Below, in pieces: positions 63,643 through 64,000 of a DNA stretch of 64,000 nt; position 1 is the stretch's first letter, and the number at the start of each line of letters is the position of its first letter. The translations under genes were made by a program, and so were the position numbers. Origin of the DNA: Actinobacteria bacterium OV320 (GTDB lineage Bacteria > Actinomycetota > Actinomycetes > Streptomycetales > Streptomycetaceae); the NCBI GenBank assembly GCA_001298545.1, contig LJCX01000029.1, positions 744,001-808,000 on the forward strand. The letters are read 5' to 3'. The notes beneath the pieces are model-generated. The model was not told the origin of the DNA, ran no database searches, and saw only the letters and a program-made list of their open reading frames with translations.

Positions 63643-64000
63643 GCTTCGGAATCGACGATCTCCCCGTACGGGACGAGCTGCGTGGCAAGTCCCCCTACGG
63701 CGCGCCCCAGTTGGACGTCCCCGTACGGCTGAACACCAACGAGAACCCCTACCCGCTGCCCGAGGCGCTCGTCGAGCGGATCGCGGAGCGGGTGCGCGAG
63801 GCGGCCCGCAACCTCAACCGCTACCCCGACCGGGACGTCGTGGAGCTGCGCACGCGGCTCGCGCAGTACCTGACGGACACCTCCGGGCACGAGGTCGGCC
63901 CGGCGAACGTGTGGGCCGCCAACGGCTCCAACGAGGTCATCCAGCAGCTGCTCCAGACCTTCGGCGGACCGGGCCGCACCGCGATCGGCTTCGAGCCGTC
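63639..64000 (+). CDS. hisC: Histidinol-phosphate aminotransferase HisC (3' truncated)
   Basis: GTG 63639 overlaps the hisD stop, so translation is coupled. The visible 120 residues are the N-terminal part of a class I/II PLP aminotransferase: VRLNTNENPYPLPEALVERI (the NENPYP block is diagnostic of HisC), NRYPDRDVVELRTRL and WAANGSNEVIQQLLQTFGGPG. It converts imidazole-acetol phosphate to histidinol phosphate. The PLP lysine lies beyond the window edge. Confidence 0.94.
   Translation, partial: MSFGIDDLPVRDELRGKSPYGAPQLDVPVRLNTNENPYPLPEALVERIAERVREAARNLNRYPDRDVVELRTRLAQYLTDTSGHEVGPANVWAANGSNEVIQQLLQTFGGPGRTAIGFEP

Overview
The window is a GC-rich, gene-dense actinobacterial chromosome segment that reads as Streptomyces. 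The basis is codon use with GC at nearly every third position, frequent GTG starts, apparently leaderless transcripts, and a division and cell-wall (dcw) cluster arranged as in Streptomyces: rsmH-ftsL-ftsI-murE-murF-mraY-murD-ftsW-murG-ftsQ-ftsZ-pgeF-yggS-sepF-yggT-divIVA, with ileS convergent. No mraZ, murC, ddl or ftsA is present between these genes. I found no tRNA or rRNA gene, insertion sequence, prophage or CRISPR array. This is core chromosome rather than an accessory island.

Layout. 1-247 is the tail of a Gln/Tyr/Gly-rich protein. 306-6536 (minus strand) holds a phytoene-desaturase-like oxidoreductase, a DUF4126 membrane protein and an operon of an ABC-type ATPase, a YhgE/Pip membrane protein and a TetR repressor, with a palindromic operator at 6559-6582. 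6712-8984 (plus) holds a SAV_6107-type HEPN protein, a SAM methyltransferase and a DUF3040 protein. 9299-14225 (minus) is a translationally coupled MoxR ATPase, DUF58 and TgpA-type transglutaminase operon, followed by a separate beta-carbonic anhydrase gene.

15367-33506 (plus) is the dcw cluster: lipid II synthesis and flipping (MurE, MurF, MraY, MurD, MurG, FtsW), septal transpeptidation (FtsI), the divisome (FtsL, FtsQ, FtsZ, SepF) and polar growth (DivIVA). ileS (33703-36870, minus) has a T-box leader with a TGGTACCGCG sequence. 37451-43187 (plus) carries a DksA-type zinc-finger protein with a histone-H1-like tail, lspA, an rluD-type pseudouridine synthase, an acetyltransferase, a CPA1 antiporter and a short-chain dehydrogenase. 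43191-49790, mostly minus, holds a MscS channel, a dienelactone-hydrolase-like protein (plus), a Tat-exported PhoD phosphatase, a membrane-anchored DsbA-like protein, an unknown membrane protein and a DUF2252 kinase-like protein.

50005-57967 has dnaE (replicative Pol III alpha), a 54-residue small gene on the minus strand, a NYN-domain protein, a two-gene ABC exporter and a membrane protein. 58124-62149 (minus) has a YbaK deacylase, a LON-domain protein, an unknown protein and a beta-helix-like membrane protein. hisD and the start of hisC (63639, cut by the window edge) open the histidine operon.

No wholly new system stands out. The observations most worth following are an apparent frameshift in the 5' end of ftsI, two tandem hairpins inside the 3' end of ftsW, an ABC ATPase lacking the canonical Walker A lysine and LSGGQ, and the TetR operator next to it.
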